Source: a virus. Taken from it: DNA of 20,691 bases. Location: the IMG/VR virus record IMGVR_UViG_3300032285_000834, positions 1 through 20,691 of that record; one strand, 5' to 3'. The notes under the pieces are model-generated. The model had not been told where the DNA came from. It did no database searches and saw nothing but the letters and a program-made list of their open reading frames with translations. Of the stretch, positions 7,601 through 15,500 are shown piece by piece. The stretch's first letter is position 1. Each line of letters begins with the position of its first letter. The position numbers and the translations under genes were made by a program.

Positions 7601-8021
7601 TACTAATATTAGCATACCAAGTGCTTGGAGTAGTAGCACTTGCTGCAGGTGTAACAGGAATATTTAAGCTTCGTTTATAAATTATAGTTACACTGCTGCC
7701 TCCTGCTGTAGTAGGAGTTGCCGAAGCCAAACTTTGAACTGTATAAACATTAGGATCAATTTCACTAATAAAAGCAAATTTGACATAATAAGGAGTGCCT
7801 GCTACTAATTCAGTACCATCCGCTAATTTTGGTATAGTAATAGACAAACTTAAACCATCAAATACTAAATTAGAATTTGATGGAGTAAATTCTGCTGATG
7901 TGTCGCACCATACTTTTATTTTAATTAAATCATCCCTAATGTCGTTATCTCTAAGAATATCAACTGGGGTGTCTAATTTTAATATTAATGATTTTACGCC
8001 TGCGGATAAGGTTGCTGACAT
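1698..8021 (-). CDS. Giant tail fibre / receptor-binding protein with beta-helix and S74 chaperone
   Basis: A 2107-residue fibre. Residues 1-110 look like a fibronectin III-like or beta domain. Residues 180-330 resemble the distal part of gpJ proteins (GDSARIAYKTQSQA, LWAIDGIYN, GWQIQRDTGNAYFNNITARG). A pectate-lyase-3-type beta-helix starts at residue 631 (NVRDYGALGNGSTDDTTAIQ, then GGVVYFPRGVYNL) and runs to about 985. It may bind or cut surface polysaccharide. Residues 997-1836 hold four related modules each ending LRNDGTW, and 1837-1890 three 18-residue repeats (ATSGAYADLTGRP). The C-terminus is a peptidase S74 intramolecular chaperone. Ser1986 and Lys1991 in SDIRVKHEI form the self-cleavage dyad, so the last 122 residues should be released after trimer folding. 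AAGGA precedes the ATG. Whether the beta-helix is enzymatic cannot be told from sequence alone. Confidence 0.92.
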   Translation of the reverse strand: MSATLSAGVKSLILKLDTPVDILRDNDIRDDLIKIKVWCDTSAEFTPSNSNLVFDGLSLSITIPKLADGTELVAGTPYYVKFAFISEIDPNVYTVQSLASATPTTAGGSSVTIIYKRSLNIPVTPAASATTPSTWYANISSIPVGTDPVWGSTGTKASGATNFTWDLPIRMEGVGGIPGDSARIAYKTQSQAISAATTAATVTPNPTTGSSSLPTGWSATVTLPAAGESLWAIDGIYNTPANTVTWGTPYLTQGFPLTIQSDNYNATTLGWQIQRDTGNAYFNNITARGSLVTGNVSAQRIEINKTVTPGTVSTPPIGTNRIEAFRSDNIRFLTIGGSGGTSADTAVIGISANANIINPVWIESSAPSGSNILSNTLDKANAVSAVSSGGGRLFYGNINNTSNPDAAIRIDVDNSISPRTTSGVTINMGNATGSAFTAGGTGDGYAFDAVTGTSGAAGSKSGIGYFRGIDFPTTAGVINVPGTQGKLVVSVSNLTTVGDLTFTIILEGVTYSFIVGYDSEFLNTMAQFASAISAGINNAWQVSTTGTLASGTFVLTKPTIGVLSGTNSISVYYNTGTWTGVLTNGTNTTYTSTPTIVRLKPFTNVATDVLRGDGTWGSVSASGGYSDRRYNVRDYGALGNGSTDDTTAIQTAINTAATTGGVVYFPRGVYNLTSSLTYSAPAGSDPNYRVHFIGEGVGASIIKQVGAGNGLTIAGYSGLPINPNLYTHITDLGFVGSGSGKGLSISNGAYVYVEACWFGNWDYGFYGANFLSSTFSACEFRFNQRGFLVERITGGNYTSSPNAITMLNCEFGANSIYGGWVLGPGVFTMQGGSFEANGTTTGSTSNWGLRISEPSGSTAIESAVGVSLDGVYFEANIGGTDLWISSSSVKPGVTNNISGCSFVRVSSTNYVTANIYLESLVAANTFNNFINGCGFKAIGTYIPDAARPTISNINNKINLVGCSFDSSVDAYVTNDANVFENVVRLAGVTDLNNNPLLNSGTQYQIPYYSRTGTTLSPTNLLTFEDSSLYGNKAGVTDIRLTHNLPGIIAPGVSSTGGNIAIASGFNNTTGSYTAGVLISNQFNSSPSFSGAASGNTNGNASMNLGTSNAPWKTFYWGTNSTGIAAPAGSTTTFLRNDGTWAVPSGGTGTVTSVSGTLPISVATGTTTPVISINAATTSAAGSMSAADKTKLDGIGTGASGVVNAGTVNQLAYYAATGNALSSSSLLTFESTSLFVNKAGVTDIRLTHNLPGIVAPGVSSTGVSVAIASGFNNTTGSYTAGVLISNQFNGAPSFSGAASGIAAGTASMNLGTSNAPWKTFYWGTNSAGIAAPAGSTTTFLRNDGTWVAPTLSLSNTTVTAGSYTYGNFTVDAQGRLTAASSGTAPVTSVTGTAPIVSSGGTTPAISMAAATAANNGYMTLAYAGKLDNIAANATVNTGNVTSSTQYQLGYFAATGTTIAGSSMFTTDSANDSIYINKTGATHFRSSYNLPTIGAPGISSNAVSVAIATGYTGTTYTAGVLVTNVLDGAPSFSGNATSTTTKMNLGTSTAQWGKFYWGTATTGILAPAGATNTYLRNDGTWATPPAVTSITAGTGLSGGTITTTGTISLATTTVTAGSYTYGSFTVDATGRLTAASSGTALVSSVTATAPVVSSGGAAPVISIAAATASINGYMTSTYASKLDGIAAGATVNTGNVTSSTQYQLGYFAATGTTIVGSNMFTTDSANDSIYINKAGATHLRLGYTLGTSLAVPGISTNGVGLAIATGFTGTTYTAGVYITNSFDTAPSFSGNATNTGAVKMNLGTSSAQWGRFYWGSVTAGIAPPSGSTTSFLRNDGTWTTLTTVATSGAYADLTGRPTLATVATSGAYADLTGRPTLATVATSGAYTDLTGKPTLGTLAAQSAITLAQLPTGATATGQVMYWNGTTWVFGGNLFGAFALFNCNSGSALTTNNIGSILGSTTTSITGTYVGTTGSGSTITLDVRTTSPSDIRVKHEITDTDLGLDFINKLRPVSYKLKADPKQQKGYGFIADEVECIIPTGSSLVFYDADYAVGDIKGIKTIHYPSYIAVLTKAVQQLSDKVEALETKLAQQQDISARLAALENKLKGLN
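2350..2511 (-). repeat. Three tandem 54-bp repeats in the fibre gene
   Basis: Three head-to-tail 54-bp units (2350-2403, 2404-2457, 2458-2511). The middle unit is almost identical to each neighbour. Each encodes 18 residues containing VATSGAY(A/T)DLTG(R/K)PTL. This is a common phage fibre stalk repeat. Frame-preserving length allows copy-number change without breaking the gene. Confidence 0.9.
2510..5035 (-). repeat. Four diverged long modules inside the fibre gene
   Basis: Four related segments lie roughly at 4570-5035, 3965-4420, 3260-3720 and 2510-2945. Each encodes, in order, a Q(Y/L)..(Y/F)(A/S)..G start, a T/F-(D/E)-S core, a (K)(A/T)G.T..R segment, an 'AGV.I(T/S)N' strand, 'PSFSG', 'MNLGTS', 'W..FYWG' and '(F/Y)LRNDGTW'. 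The first two are close to each other (stretches of over 100 bases with few differences, about 620 bases apart). The last two pair likewise (about 765 bases apart). This suggests duplication in two steps. Confidence 0.85.
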
Positions 8022-8030
8022 ATTTATCCT

Positions 8031-11000
8031 TTAAACAATGGTTTTAATAAGTATGGACGTTAAAGCACTTGTATCGCTATAGTTATCGTGTATATCTACA
8101 GTTCTACAAGCTATCCTATACTTTACTCCACTTTCAGATATACGGCTTCCCGTAAATTCTAGTAAACTTAATTGTCCTACACTATTTGCTTTTACAACTT
8201 TAATTTGATTGGTATCATCTGGAACTATATTCCAAAAATCACCTGTACCGCTATCTTTGTAAATTCTATATTCATAAAATTTAAACAATGCTGGGTTAAT
8301 AGCTGTATTAGATACGGGCGTCATAATTAAAAAATGTGTATTTAAATCTACACTAACACTATCAACGGTTAAGTAATTTTTAAATTGACCAACAGTATGT
8401 GTTACTTCGTCTGACCATAGGCCTGTTCTGCCATCACTTGAGACATAGCGAAGCTTTATCTTATAAACTTGACCTTTTACAACATTAGATATGTAGATGG
8501 AACCAACATTATAGTCTTCTGTAAATGTAGTAGCGTTTATTAAACTACTTGAAGTTGTAATACCACTACTTGTACTAGATGAAGTTTCTAAGTAGTAGCT
8601 ACACTCTATTTTATCTGTTATCTTTGGAAGTTCTTGTGGATTAGTATAACTTATTTTTATTCTTTGCTCGTAACTACCAATAGCAAGTACTTTTGCAGCC
8701 GATTCATCACTAACAATTTGAGTAATATTTGGTATATCAGTATCGATATAACTATCACGTAGTTTTGAACCAGGTAAAGTTATTTTAGAATCAAATATTG
8801 TGCTAGCTGTTAAAGTGGCGTAATCCGTAAATATATTATAAGTACTAGTTACACCATAGTCCATTAAAGTTAGTGATGCAGATTTATTTGAAGAAGGTTC
8901 AATGCTCAATACAAGTAAATCTTGCGACTCTTGTTGATATTCGCCAAACATATATAAATCTCCACTATTTATTTCAGTGGAAGTTGCTCCAGCTGTAATT
9001 TTAATAGTGGTTTTATATCCAGAAGTAAGCCCTGTTTTATCTATTTCTTTTTCAATACTAGCACCAGAAGAAGATCTAACTCGAATAGTATACCGTTTAG
9101 ATACGTCTATATAAACATCTTCATCTAAGCTAAACTCTGTGGAACTAATTCGATTTTTAATTCTTCCGCTTCCTAATCCCCACATTGGTACATCATGCAT
9201 TACTTTTACACGATCACCTCTATTACAAACCAAATATTCAATATCTGAATTTAATCTATAAATTTCTGGGCGCAGTTTAGCTTGTGCAAAATGCCAACGA
9301 GCATGGTCAATTACTAAAGATTTTTTAGTAACTCCTGGTAATTGCATACTCTCAAATAACTCTGCATTACTTTCTGATTTTCCAGAGTTATAAACAATTA
9401 TTTCTGCTTGTTGATAGTCTTGATCTTCATCAATATAATTAACTCTTAATCCATCAGGCATTTTTGCCAATGCTTTTGTAGATTCAAATCCCCAGCTATT
9501 GTGTGGAGTAAAATGTTGTATAATATTTGGTTTTGGCTCATCAATAATAACAGACCATTTTCCATCTACCATAGCAGGACTAGCTCTGCCTGCAGCACAA
9601 ATATCTCGCAATACTTCTAGTATACTACGCTGTGAAGCTAATATGCTGTTGTATGCGAAACCTTTTGTAACACAATAATCATGCCAATATTGAATTTGAG
9701 TTAAATTTATTTTAGTACTAACGTCTTCTTCTTTTACTCGCTGAGGGTTAGCTGGGTGTTTTAAAACATATAAAAATAAGTCGGCAGGATTATTAGTTGT
9801 AGTAGTTACCCAACTAGTACCATTCCATGAAGGTGCCCATGTTTGCACAATAGCATTAATACCTTCAATTTGACCATTTAACTGATCGTTTGCTTTAATC
9901 TTTAATGCGGTGCCTGCAAGTGTACAATTAACTGGCTCTTTAATAGGCATCGTATTACGCAAAAATACTGTTTGCAGTAATACTACTTGTGCGTAAATTT
10001 GCGATTTAACATTGCCTGCACCATTAGCATTTTTAGTCCATTCAGGATTAGCACCTGTTTTTCTTCTAACACGTACTTGTACTTCGTTATTGGAATTTAA
10101 GTTATAGTAAGTTTTGTTAACTGTAAAGGCATCTTTTTTAATTGTGCCATCACCTAAACCAAAATCCATCCAAGTTGTCCACGGACCGCTGCCATCTTTA
10201 ACTTGTATCTCAATTCTTACCCAGGCTGCTTCTTCTTTTCCAGAATCTTTACCTTCACTTTGAATTCTACGTAATCCTTGAGGTAAGTGCAGTGAAACTG
10301 TAAATTGATTAACTGGAACTATTGTTCCTGCACTGTCGTAAACTGGTACTCCGCTGGATGCTGGTATCCATGGACCAAAGGTACTTTCATTTAATACTGC
10401 ATCATACTCACCTGAACAAGCTAGTGTAATATTGCTTGCAACTACTTTTACATCTTTGCCATATATAGCATTAAAATCTGTTAACTGCTGTAAAGTAGGT
10501 GTAGTTTTTCTATCTAATGTTACTGGTGGTATTGGTAGTGTATATTCTGATATAGATATATTGCCTATTTTTAAAGTTGCTGCATCTATATTAAGAGGAC
10601 CGTACCCCCATAATAGCAGCATTGAAAGATAACTTTCAATATCATTTTCATATGTTAAATAGTTAACAGCTCCTAGTGGGGGCGTTAATCTTACTTTACC
10701 TAATACAACTGGTATTGCTTCATACGGATGTATTTGATTTGCACCACCAGTAACCATGTACTGCTGTATAGTTGATCCAGGATTATTAATATCTGGTGGA
10801 CGAATTGGTGCAATTGCATTAATAAGTGCACCACCAACCAACATAACACCAGCTTGTGTTCCTGCATAAAGCCAAGGACTAGCAGCTTGAAAAGCCGCCG
10901 CTCCTTCAGCAGCTCCTGCAGCACCAAAATACTCTCCGATACTAGCGGTAATACCGCCGGACGAGGCAACTAACGCTAATGTAAGAATTAGTCGAAACGT

Positions 11001-11636
11001 ATTGCCTTTTCCAGGAACGGCTCGATACTCTACACGATCAGTATCTTTTAATCTAGTTGTAGACCATTTTGAGCTACCTACAACAATGCCATTAACAAGA
11101 ATAGTTATCTTGCTAGCTAATTCTTCAGCAATTTTATATTCGTGCTTAATCCATACAGCCAACTGGTCTAAAGTTGTACCAGGTAGAATAGGTATTGTAA
11201 AACGTTCTGTACGTAGTGGGTGTGGTACTACATTTAAAATTGCACTTTTATTTTCACTGTATTTATAAAATCCTGTAATGCGGTTTTTCCACCCTACAGA
11301 ATCAAAAGATTCGATTGCGCTATCATAACGATCACGCGCATGCAAAAAATGAGTACTGCTAACAGCAATACCCATATGCGATTCAATACCAAGAATACTA
11401 AATAATACAATGCAGCCTTCTTGAGGAGTATCAATTTTTTCCCAGCCTTCTTTGTACTGAGCAAGCAAATCTTTCATTCGCTCAGTATCATCAGCTTCAT
11501 AATCAGTACTAAAATTAGGTAGATCTATATTATATTCTTGTTTATAAACAAGACGAACTAATCCCCAGCAATCAATGCCGTTTATATCTCTACCTTTATC
11601 TAAGAAAGGTATGCCTATGTATTTATTGTGCCACAT
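8031..11636 (-). CDS. Tail tip hub: NlpC/P60 peptidase + ubiquitin-like + gpJ-like fusion
   Basis: A 1201-residue chain that joins functions split among lambda K, I and J. Residues 1-125 are an NlpC/P60 (C40) cysteine peptidase: Cys23 in DCWGLVRLVY, His87 in SHMGIAV and His99 in FLHARD are the likely catalytic residues. It would cut peptidoglycan peptides during entry. Residues 140-210 look like a beta-grasp, ubiquitin-like domain (ILVNGIVVG, then W, then DRVEYRAVPGKG), the gpI-type partner known beside phage NlpC domains. A small, hydrophobic Gly/Ala-rich segment spans 213-278. From 288 on it is a gpJ-type hub, with GANQIHPYEAIPVVLGKVR, LLLWGYGPL, and LRDICAAGRASP near 680. Two fibronectin III-like domains end it (about 960-1080 and 1085-1201). 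It has no separate C-terminal fibre domain; the next gene seems to supply it. Confidence 0.9.
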   Translation of the reverse strand: MWHNKYIGIPFLDKGRDINGIDCWGLVRLVYKQEYNIDLPNFSTDYEADDTERMKDLLAQYKEGWEKIDTPQEGCIVLFSILGIESHMGIAVSSTHFLHARDRYDSAIESFDSVGWKNRITGFYKYSENKSAILNVVPHPLRTERFTIPILPGTTLDQLAVWIKHEYKIAEELASKITILVNGIVVGSSKWSTTRLKDTDRVEYRAVPGKGNTFRLILTLALVASSGGITASIGEYFGAAGAAEGAAAFQAASPWLYAGTQAGVMLVGGALINAIAPIRPPDINNPGSTIQQYMVTGGANQIHPYEAIPVVLGKVRLTPPLGAVNYLTYENDIESYLSMLLLWGYGPLNIDAATLKIGNISISEYTLPIPPVTLDRKTTPTLQQLTDFNAIYGKDVKVVASNITLACSGEYDAVLNESTFGPWIPASSGVPVYDSAGTIVPVNQFTVSLHLPQGLRRIQSEGKDSGKEEAAWVRIEIQVKDGSGPWTTWMDFGLGDGTIKKDAFTVNKTYYNLNSNNEVQVRVRRKTGANPEWTKNANGAGNVKSQIYAQVVLLQTVFLRNTMPIKEPVNCTLAGTALKIKANDQLNGQIEGINAIVQTWAPSWNGTSWVTTTTNNPADLFLYVLKHPANPQRVKEEDVSTKINLTQIQYWHDYCVTKGFAYNSILASQRSILEVLRDICAAGRASPAMVDGKWSVIIDEPKPNIIQHFTPHNSWGFESTKALAKMPDGLRVNYIDEDQDYQQAEIIVYNSGKSESNAELFESMQLPGVTKKSLVIDHARWHFAQAKLRPEIYRLNSDIEYLVCNRGDRVKVMHDVPMWGLGSGRIKNRISSTEFSLDEDVYIDVSKRYTIRVRSSSGASIEKEIDKTGLTSGYKTTIKITAGATSTEINSGDLYMFGEYQQESQDLLVLSIEPSSNKSASLTLMDYGVTSTYNIFTDYATLTASTIFDSKITLPGSKLRDSYIDTDIPNITQIVSDESAAKVLAIGSYEQRIKISYTNPQELPKITDKIECSYYLETSSSTSSGITTSSSLINATTFTEDYNVGSIYISNVVKGQVYKIKLRYVSSDGRTGLWSDEVTHTVGQFKNYLTVDSVSVDLNTHFLIMTPVSNTAINPALFKFYEYRIYKDSGTGDFWNIVPDDTNQIKVVKANSVGQLSLLEFTGSRISESGVKYRIACRTVDIHDNYSDTSALTSILIKTIV

Positions 11637-12157
11637 TAGAACATTCCTGGAAAATATGCTGGTGTAAATGCGTGCATTGGAAACGGTTCACGCTCATAAT
11701 CTATCATAGATAGATCCGCTGTTACAGAGTCAGCATTGTATGAAAAGTTACTTATATAAAAACCAGTAAAACTAGCTTCTACTATATCTGGTGTTTTAGA
11801 TAGTACTAATTCCATCTTTACTTTGGGAGGGCCTACAATAGTTCTTACTAGTGGAATTACATATTTAGTAACATCTCGCATAACTATTGAGCACCTTGGT
11901 GCTTGAGCTTCTTCTTCAGTGGGTAACGAGATTTCCATTGGTAAAAACACAAAATCGTCACTGCGACTAGTTACTCCATAGACTACTTCGTCTGCTGTTT
12001 CACTAATACGCTTTGTGAACCCATCACAAACTCGGCCTACTACAGTGGTGGGAGTTACTGGATCATAGACTGTTAATAAGAATATTAAGTCACTGTCTGC
12101 TTCAGGCGAAAAAATAGCCTTAATTGCATCTGGTGACATTGAAGTTAATCGACTCAT
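11636..12157 (-). CDS. Minor tail protein, DUF1833 / gpL-like
   Basis: A 173-residue protein that resembles the DUF1833 family of tail proteins. It has LIFLLTVYDPV near the start, then VYGVTSRSDDFVFLPMEISLPTE, APRCSIVMRDVTKYVIPLVR, KVKMELVL and a C-terminal part ending YEREPFPMHAFTPAYFPGMF. The last motif ('..EPFP...FTP..FPG.F') is characteristic. The family occupies the lambda gpL position, between the gpM-like protein and the hub, and probably belongs to the tail tip. Unlike lambda gpL there is no obvious cysteine cluster for an iron-sulphur site (only two cysteines, about residues 44 and 89). Stop and start of the next gene share one base (TAATG). Confidence 0.75.
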   Translation of the reverse strand: MSRLTSMSPDAIKAIFSPEADSDLIFLLTVYDPVTPTTVVGRVCDGFTKRISETADEVVYGVTSRSDDFVFLPMEISLPTEEEAQAPRCSIVMRDVTKYVIPLVRTIVGPPKVKMELVLSKTPDIVEASFTGFYISNFSYNADSVTADLSMIDYEREPFPMHAFTPAYFPGMF

Positions 12158-12519
12158 GGTAATATCTCAAAAGTTAATGCTATGTTCCAATATCCTGGTG
12201 CTAAATATGTTGATTTAAACAGTTCTCCGTCTCCTTGTGGCACGATACGGGATTCTACCACAGTGGCTTTTCTAGGATGAGGAAATCCAAATCTAGCAGT
12301 ACCTCTTATCGTGTCAACAATCCAAGTTTCTAAAGTTGTTACCTGTGCAGTTGTCATAACAAAAGATAATTGCATAGTATTGGAACGTTTTCCACGATAG
12401 CGTTCTTTTGCAGGCCCTGCGTCCATAGGAGTTCTTAAAATAAGAGCTCCTACGGATTCAGTAAAACTTTTTTGTGGAGTTTGCGGCAGTGTTGATGGCC
12501 AAGTATATGTATATGCCAT
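12154..12519 (-). CDS. Minor tail protein (gpM / distal-tail type)
   Basis: A 121-residue protein that begins YTWPSTLPQTPQKSF and has LRTPMDAGPAKERYRGKRS, LETWIVDTIRGTARFGFPHP and a final NIALTFEILP. The pattern 'RT..DaGPaK.R.R' plus 'F.FPHP' and a closing '.ILP' is that of small minor tail proteins encoded right after the tape measure protein. By position these match lambda gpM or a short distal tail protein joining tube to tip. Its ribosome binding site (TAGGAGA) lies in the last codons of the tape measure gene, with only two bases between the genes. It overlaps the next gene by four bases (ATGA). The exact structural role is inferred from order. Confidence 0.65.
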   Translation of the reverse strand: MAYTYTWPSTLPQTPQKSFTESVGALILRTPMDAGPAKERYRGKRSNTMQLSFVMTTAQVTTLETWIVDTIRGTARFGFPHPRKATVVESRIVPQGDGELFKSTYLAPGYWNIALTFEILP

Positions 12520-12521
12520 AA

Positions 12522-15500
12522 TTATCTCCTAATTAACTGAGGCTGGAGGCCAAATGTTCCTCGGATAGCTTTTTGTGAAGCGCTGCCATTTCGGGCAAGT
12601 TCACTTGCAGCCATATCTCCAATAACAACCTCAATCTTACGATTACCACGGCTATCAACAGTTTCATTAGTTGTGGCTTTTTCGCTTCCGTAGTTGTTAA
12701 CAACTACATCTACACTTCCGTGTTGTCCTGCACGAACTCCAAGATTACCATTGCTATCACGTTTTAGGGGCATGATGGCTTCAGGTCCTGCTTCGCCCAT
12801 TAATCCTGTGCCTTTTGCAAATTTAAATAGTGTGGGCTCACTTACAATTGAATTTGTAAACATTCCGCCTTGGGCAAAAGTTTTAAGTCCAGTATCGTAA
12901 ACACCACCTTTGGCATTTATATTGAATGCATTTGCCGAATTAGCCATTGTTTGAGGAGATACGTTAGTATTAAATCCAAAAACACTACCTACAAAGTCCA
13001 TTAAACCAGGTCTAGCTGCACTATATAACGCTTTAGATTGTAGTTGCATTTCATAACGGATAAGCCCTTCAATCATATTATCTATTAAACTAGTAAAATT
13101 CAATTTACCTGTTTTAGTAAATTCAACAACGGCATCTGCCATACCATTAAAAGCGTCTTCAACTACTTTTCCATAGGCTTTTTGACGTTCAGTATACTGG
13201 GCATCTTGATCAGCTGCACGCTGTTTAGCATCAGACAAAACTTTTATACTATTTAATTCAGCATCTCTTCTACCAATAATAGCATTAATTTCTTCTTGAA
13301 CTTTTGATTTAGCTTCATCACCTACTGCATTAGCTAAACGTTCATCAAGTTTAATTCTATCTTGTCTATATTTTAAATCTACACTGGCTAATTTTTGAGT
13401 TGTTTCAAGTTGGATAGAAGTAGATTCTATTAGATATTTTGCATTAGCTATTTCTTGATCTGTTAGTTCAAAATTTTTAATTTTATAGTCTAAATTTGCT
13501 TTTGACAACTCTAAGGTAGTATTAGCATTAATATTATTTGTTTCTTGTAAAATAGCTAAAATATTTAAACGTCTGGACTCTTCATCTGCTAATAGTTTAT
13601 TTTCATCCATTTTGGTTTTTACTGCTGTTTGAGCTAGTTTACCCAAATAGGCTTGTTCTGCTATTCTTTCTTTTCCATTAAGCAAAAGCTTACTAGAAGC
13701 CTCTAATTCTGTAGTATCTAACCCTGTTTTTTTAGCTGCAGCTATGTTTAACTCATATTTATTTCGCTCATTAGCAATTTCTGCTTGTGCTGTTTCTAAG
13801 TCTACTAAAGCGGATGCGTCTTGCAAAGACTTTTGCTTGCTCAACTGTTCTTTGTCTAAATAACCATTTTGAGCTTGTATTAGGCTTAGGCTTTGTAATT
13901 CAAAGTCATAAGCGGCTTTTTTCTGCGCAACTATTGATTGGTTAATTTTTAATTGCTCGTCTTCTAATTTTCTTTGGTACTCTAAGTTTATTAACTTATC
14001 TTTAGTATCCAATTTACTTAATTGAACTTGTGTTTCTAAGAAGCTTCTTGCTCCTTCAACCATTTGTTTAATTTGTGCAACATATTGTGGGCCTTTAGCT
14101 TGAAAAGCTTCAACTAATTTAGAGCTATCTGCTATAAATGATTGAGCACCTTTTCCGCGACTAGATACTATGTCACTAAATCTTTCGCTAATTTTTTGAA
14201 AATCAGTTGCCGCTTGATTAGCCGCTAAGTCTGCCCCAGATCTAGTATCAGCCATTCCTAGGCGTATATCTCTTGGGTCTCTATTATCGCGAGTTTTTTG
14301 TAGTTCAAGTGCAGTAGTATTTGCAATAGTGGCTGCTATTTGCAAATATTGTGCTTTAATCATGTCTTGCTGAACTTTGATTAGTGCAGCTTGCAAACTA
14401 TTTTCTTGTAATCCTACTTGTCGCTCCAAGGCGGCTGATCCGGGTAATCCCGTCAATCCACTTAATATACCTTTTTGTAATTCTACCTGTGCTTGCGCAA
14501 ATCCATTATTAATACTTTGTAAGGTAAGTTTTGCACCCTGTTCAAAAGCATTAACTACTAATTTTGCAAATACTGGGTCTTGCATTAGTTTTTGAATCTT
14601 ATCTCTATTCTCGGCTTCTTTGGCAGTAAGTTTATCTAGCTGAGATAATTTAGAAGAAAGTTTGGCTTCAAGTACTGTTGCTTCACGAGATAAAATATCT
14701 GCCGAAGCTTGGGCTATATCACGAGTTCTTCCAGATACGGCTGTATTTGCACTAGCTTGATATGCGTCACGTTTTTGTATGAGTTTGTCATACTCTAACT
14801 GCATAGTATCGACTTCTTGTCTACTAGCAATAAGTTCTTGCGTAACTCTTCCTTGCGAGTAAGCTAAACTATTAATTTCTGAAGTCAGTGTTTTTAATTG
14901 ACCGGCTGTTCCAGGATCAAATATACCTAAAGTAGTGCTTTCAGCTAATAGTGCCTTCATACTTGTTAGTCCAGCAATAGGATCTTGTAAAGCACCAACC
15001 ATTTTACTAGATAAATTTAACATATCATCTGCTAATTTACCTAATGGCGATTGATCTCGATTTGCAAATGCAAATGCTTTGTAAGAGTCCTGAACTTTCT
15101 TTAAAGCATCATTAAACTCAGTGCTTCGACTAGCAGTATTAGCTGCTTCTGTACCTAATTTCTTAAAATCACTTTGTAAAGTTTTAAGTATTGAAGCAGC
15201 TTTAGGCCCTTGTTTTTCAAGTGCATCTTGCCATGCTAACTGGCCCCCGCCAGGAGTTCCTAAAGCTGCATTAACTTTGTCCGTCATAGCAGATCTGTCT
15301 GAAGCATTGGTTATTGCAGATATTTGTTTAGCAATATTTGCTGCAGAAGTTTCTGCAAACTTGCTTTCTTTATCTCCGCCCCATAACTTAGAAACCCAGT
15401 TAGTAAACTGATCCCACTTGCTATCTTTCATTACGCCACTTAATTTTTCGTAACTATCAACTAAAGTACCGAGTGAATCATTAAGAGCTAACATTGCATT

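Noticed and set aside
10700-10969. Minus-strand ORFs in alternate frames (also 5441-5656 and 16238-16462)
   Set aside because: They are nested out of frame in the hub, fibre and tape measure genes, with leucine-rich shadow composition and no ribosome binding site.
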